A DNA stretch of 7,800 nucleotides from Desulfobacterales bacterium (lineage in GTDB: Bacteria > Desulfobacterota > Desulfobacteria > Desulfobacterales > Desulfobacteraceae): assembly GCA_022361135.1 (NCBI GenBank), contig JAKSBM010000968.1:1-7800 (forward strand). Direction: 5' to 3'. Of this stretch, positions 5,791 through 7,800 are shown piece after piece (position 1 is the first letter of the stretch; each line of letters starts with the position of its first letter). Made by a program: the position numbers and the translations under genes. The notes under the pieces were generated by a model that saw nothing but the letters and a program-made list of their open reading frames with translations, searched no databases and had not been told where the DNA came from.

Positions 5791-7094
5791 CAAAGGTCCA
5801 AATGGGAAGAAAGGTGGGAAACAGCCTTGTATGCACTGGCAATGGAAATGCCGGAACCCGACTTTTCCCGCTTCCAATCCTGGTGAGCCAGGATGCTGCC
5901 GCAGGCATAAAGCCGGGGGTGGAAAAGCTCTCCATCCCGCTCAAGGGGTCTGAATACGGGATCGGTTTCAAGGCCTGCCCGGTTGAGGACATGGCCGTGC
6001 TTTCCGAAGAAATCCCGGTTGAACCAATGGTCCCGGTCACCGGGCTGGGTCACGGGGATATTAAACAGCATTTCCTTGATCCGGCCCCGTGGATTCACCC
6101 CCAGCCCCTTGCCCAGGAAGCGGCCCGTGGCAAGGATGAGGGATTCGGCCCGGACCTCCAGGGTATCCATGCCCTGGCTGACCTGGAAACAAAACATGCC
6201 AGCACCGTCCACACGGACATCCTTGACCAGGCAGGGAAATTGACGGACCTTGGCCTCATTCAATTGCCGGGCAAAGGCCTCCTTGGCCCGCATGCCCGTC
6301 ACCGAAGGACTCAGGGTGGGGATCTCAAAAACGGATACGCCCAATGCCTCTTCCAATTGTTCCCGGAGGGCTTCAAAGCGATAAATGCCCAGGATGGCCG
6401 GCAGCCCGAGGGCTTCGTATCCAGCCACGTGGGGGCGGAGGCGACGGATGAATGCCTTGAAAATGGCCGGATTTTCCAGATCCCAGGTCAGGCGTTCACA
6501 CATGAGGTCCCCGGCGTTTTCACGGCCTGGGAATTCAATGGTGATGGATCCAAACCCGGAATGGACCTTTCCCAATTTTTCAACCATTTGCCGGGCTCCA
6601 AATCCCTTGAGACCCCGGATATCCACAATGAGGGTTTTCTTCTTTTCCGCCAGGGCCCGTGTTCCCCCATGGAAAGGAGAAGGAACACACCAGCAGGATT
6701 TCAAGGTGCCGGCCGGGGTGATGATCTTTTGATTTTCAAGGGAGCTGCAATGGTATTTGATACCGGCCCGGGCCATGAAGGCGGTGAATTCTTCAAAGCC
6801 GTGGACAATCTCATCCCGGCTCACCCGGGAATAGGGATGGTCGGGTTGTTCCCCCACCAATGTTTCAATACCTTCAAAGGGATTTTCAAACCGCCGCACC
6901 GGATCCCCGGGAAGGGTTGAAAACAAATCCAGACAGCCCGATGAAAAGCTCAGTTCAGCCGACCGGCCCGCCTGGATCACGGAAAGGCCCCGCCCAGCCG
7001 CAAAAATAGAAGCAGCCATACCTGCTGTGCCGGAACCGATGACCGCCAGCTGACAATTGATTTGACGTCGGTTGTCACCATTGGAATTATGCAT
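5790..7094 (-). CDS. glpB: Anaerobic glycerol-3-phosphate dehydrogenase subunit B
   Basis: A 434-residue flavoprotein-like subunit of the GlpABC complex, which oxidises glycerol 3-phosphate to dihydroxyacetone phosphate and passes electrons to the quinone pool; GlpB links GlpA to the membrane-bound GlpC. The N-terminus has a dinucleotide-binding fold with GSGTAG (20-25). The FSSGCLDLFS stretch (50-59) matches the FSSGSLDLLS signature of E. coli GlpB. A C-terminal LYACGSILAHQDW and GSGISIASAYKA (about 413-424) fit the closing FAD-site segment. The length is close to that of the E. coli protein (about 419). ATG 7094 is chosen because GGAGG (7101-7105) lies six bases ahead; an ATG at 7100 would touch that site. 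The gene overlaps glpA by eight bases, so translation is probably coupled. No glpC follows; after the stop come palindromes and then the unrelated dctPQM leader. Confidence 0.92.
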   Translation of the reverse strand: MHNSNGDNRRQINCQLAVIGSGTAGMAASIFAAGRGLSVIQAGRSAELSFSSGCLDLFSTLPGDPVRRFENPFEGIETLVGEQPDHPYSRVSRDEIVHGFEEFTAFMARAGIKYHCSSLENQKIITPAGTLKSCWCVPSPFHGGTRALAEKKKTLIVDIRGLKGFGARQMVEKLGKVHSGFGSITIEFPGRENAGDLMCERLTWDLENPAIFKAFIRRLRPHVAGYEALGLPAILGIYRFEALREQLEEALGVSVFEIPTLSPSVTGMRAKEAFARQLNEAKVRQFPCLVKDVRVDGAGMFCFQVSQGMDTLEVRAESLILATGRFLGKGLGVNPRGRIKEMLFNIPVTQPGDRDHWFNRDFFGKHGHVLNRAGLETDPVFRPLERDGELFHPRLYACGSILAHQDWKREKSGSGISIASAYKAVSHLSSHLDL

Positions 7095-7800
7095 GATCAT
7101 CCTCCATTCCAAACAGGGCGCAGAGAAAACTCTCCTGGAGTTCCACCCGGGCCAGTTCCGTATCCCGCACCAGGGGTCGAAAGCCCTTCCAGCGTTCATT
7201 GACAAATTCCCGCATCTGATCCATGCCCTGGTCATCCACAAGCTCGCCCTTCCCGTATAGATAGGCAGCCAAACGGAAGGAACAAAAGGTACCCTGGCAG
7301 GGTCCCTTTCCAATGCGGCTGCGCCGGCCAACCTCTTCCAGGGTGGGCAGTGTTCCCTCTTCCTTCAATGCCTTTACAATTTCATCCACCATGGATTCGG
7401 AAACCATTTCACACTCACAGATAAGGGTGTCGCTGGGTTTGGATTCCGCCATCCAGACCCGGGGGGATTTTCCCGGCTCGGTCCATTTCCCCTTGCTGCT
7501 GGGGGGCAATGGTTCTTGGGCAGTGAGACAGGGATTGGTGTTGCCCATGCGCTGGGCAACGATGTCCGACGCCTTTTCCGCCATGAGGCGGAAGGTGGTC
7601 AGTTTTCCACCGGTGATGGTGACCAGGTTCTGAACATTGTCCTGTTCATGGGTTTTCAAGGTATAATTCCGGCTGATATTTCTACCGTCGCCACCGGAGG
7701 TCCTCACCAGGGGACGAACCCCGGCATAGGCCCGGATATAGCGGGCATCGCCCAGGGACGGCACCATGCATGCCCCCTCCCTGACAATGGCGTCCACCTC
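7087..7800 (-). CDS. glpA: Anaerobic glycerol-3-phosphate dehydrogenase subunit A, C-terminal part (5' end beyond window)
   Basis: The frame is open to the right edge of the window and ends at TAA 7087-7089, giving 237 C-terminal residues of the FAD-dependent catalytic subunit that oxidises glycerol 3-phosphate. Visible GlpA/GlpD-family stretches are YAGVRPLV and TITGGKLTTFRLMAE, which contact the flavin and substrate domain. Next comes a BFD-like [2Fe-2S] domain with CEC (residues 128-130 of the fragment, cysteine codons at 7419-7411) and GPCQGTFC (cysteines at 168 and 173), like the VCECE and GTCQGELC of E. coli GlpA. The presence of this domain separates GlpA from aerobic GlpD, which lacks it. 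The stop lies inside the start of glpB. The N-terminal FAD-binding fold is not in the window. Confidence 0.93.
   Translation of the reverse strand, partial: EVDAIVREGACMVPSLGDARYIRAYAGVRPLVRTSGGDGRNISRNYTLKTHEQDNVQNLVTITGGKLTTFRLMAEKASDIVAQRMGNTNPCLTAQEPLPPSSKGKWTEPGKSPRVWMAESKPSDTLICECEMVSESMVDEIVKALKEEGTLPTLEEVGRRSRIGKGPCQGTFCSFRLAAYLYGKGELVDDQGMDQMREFVNERWKGFRPLVRDTELARVELQESFLCALFGMEDDHA

Noticed and set aside
5802..6920. 372-codon open frame on the plus strand opposite glpB
   Set aside because: Shadow of glpB; no motif and no ribosome binding site.

Overview
The window looks like a chromosomal piece of an anaerobic, moderately GC-rich bacterium, most plausibly a sulfate-reducing member of the Desulfobacterota (former Deltaproteobacteria). 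This rests on four things together: an HdrD-like CCG-domain iron-sulfur protein, anaerobic glycerol-3-phosphate dehydrogenase genes (glpA, glpB), a dctPQM-type TRAP transporter, and a peroxiredoxin whose catalytic cysteine codon is an in-frame UGA (selenocysteine). The taxonomic call is inference; no rRNA or other marker gene is present.

Layout, left to right. Positions 2-955 (+) hold the 3' part of an HdrD/GlcF-like (Fe-S)-binding protein, closed by a clear intrinsic terminator (971-1010). A gene-free stretch of about 460 bases with hairpins follows. Positions 1585-2196 (+) encode a complete selenoprotein peroxiredoxin, with UGA at 1723-1725 and a SECIS-like hairpin directly behind it. Its 3' region carries three successive hairpins, the last a strong terminator (2300-2340) that also separates it from the convergent transporter operon. 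On the minus strand, dctP (5293-4226), dctQ (4103-3630) and dctM (3629-2340) form a TRAP operon. dctQ and dctM abut with no gap, and dctP is separated from dctQ by two strong GC-rich hairpins. The region 5294-5789 is gene-free: its left part leads into dctP and its right part carries a cluster of palindromes behind glpB. Positions 7094-5790 (-) are glpB, overlapping the end of glpA by 8 bases; glpA runs off the right edge.

How the genes may work together: GlpA and GlpB are the FAD-containing catalytic and linking parts of the anaerobic glycerol-3-phosphate dehydrogenase that feeds electrons to the quinone pool. The membrane-anchoring GlpC is not encoded directly behind glpB here. The TRAP system imports an organic acid by an ion gradient. 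The selenoperoxiredoxin is a cytosolic peroxide-detoxifying enzyme that stands alone with its own terminator. The most noteworthy item is this selenoprotein: read with the standard code it would appear as two broken ORFs. It is an AhpC-like scaffold with Sec at the peroxidatic site and no cysteine at the usual resolving position.
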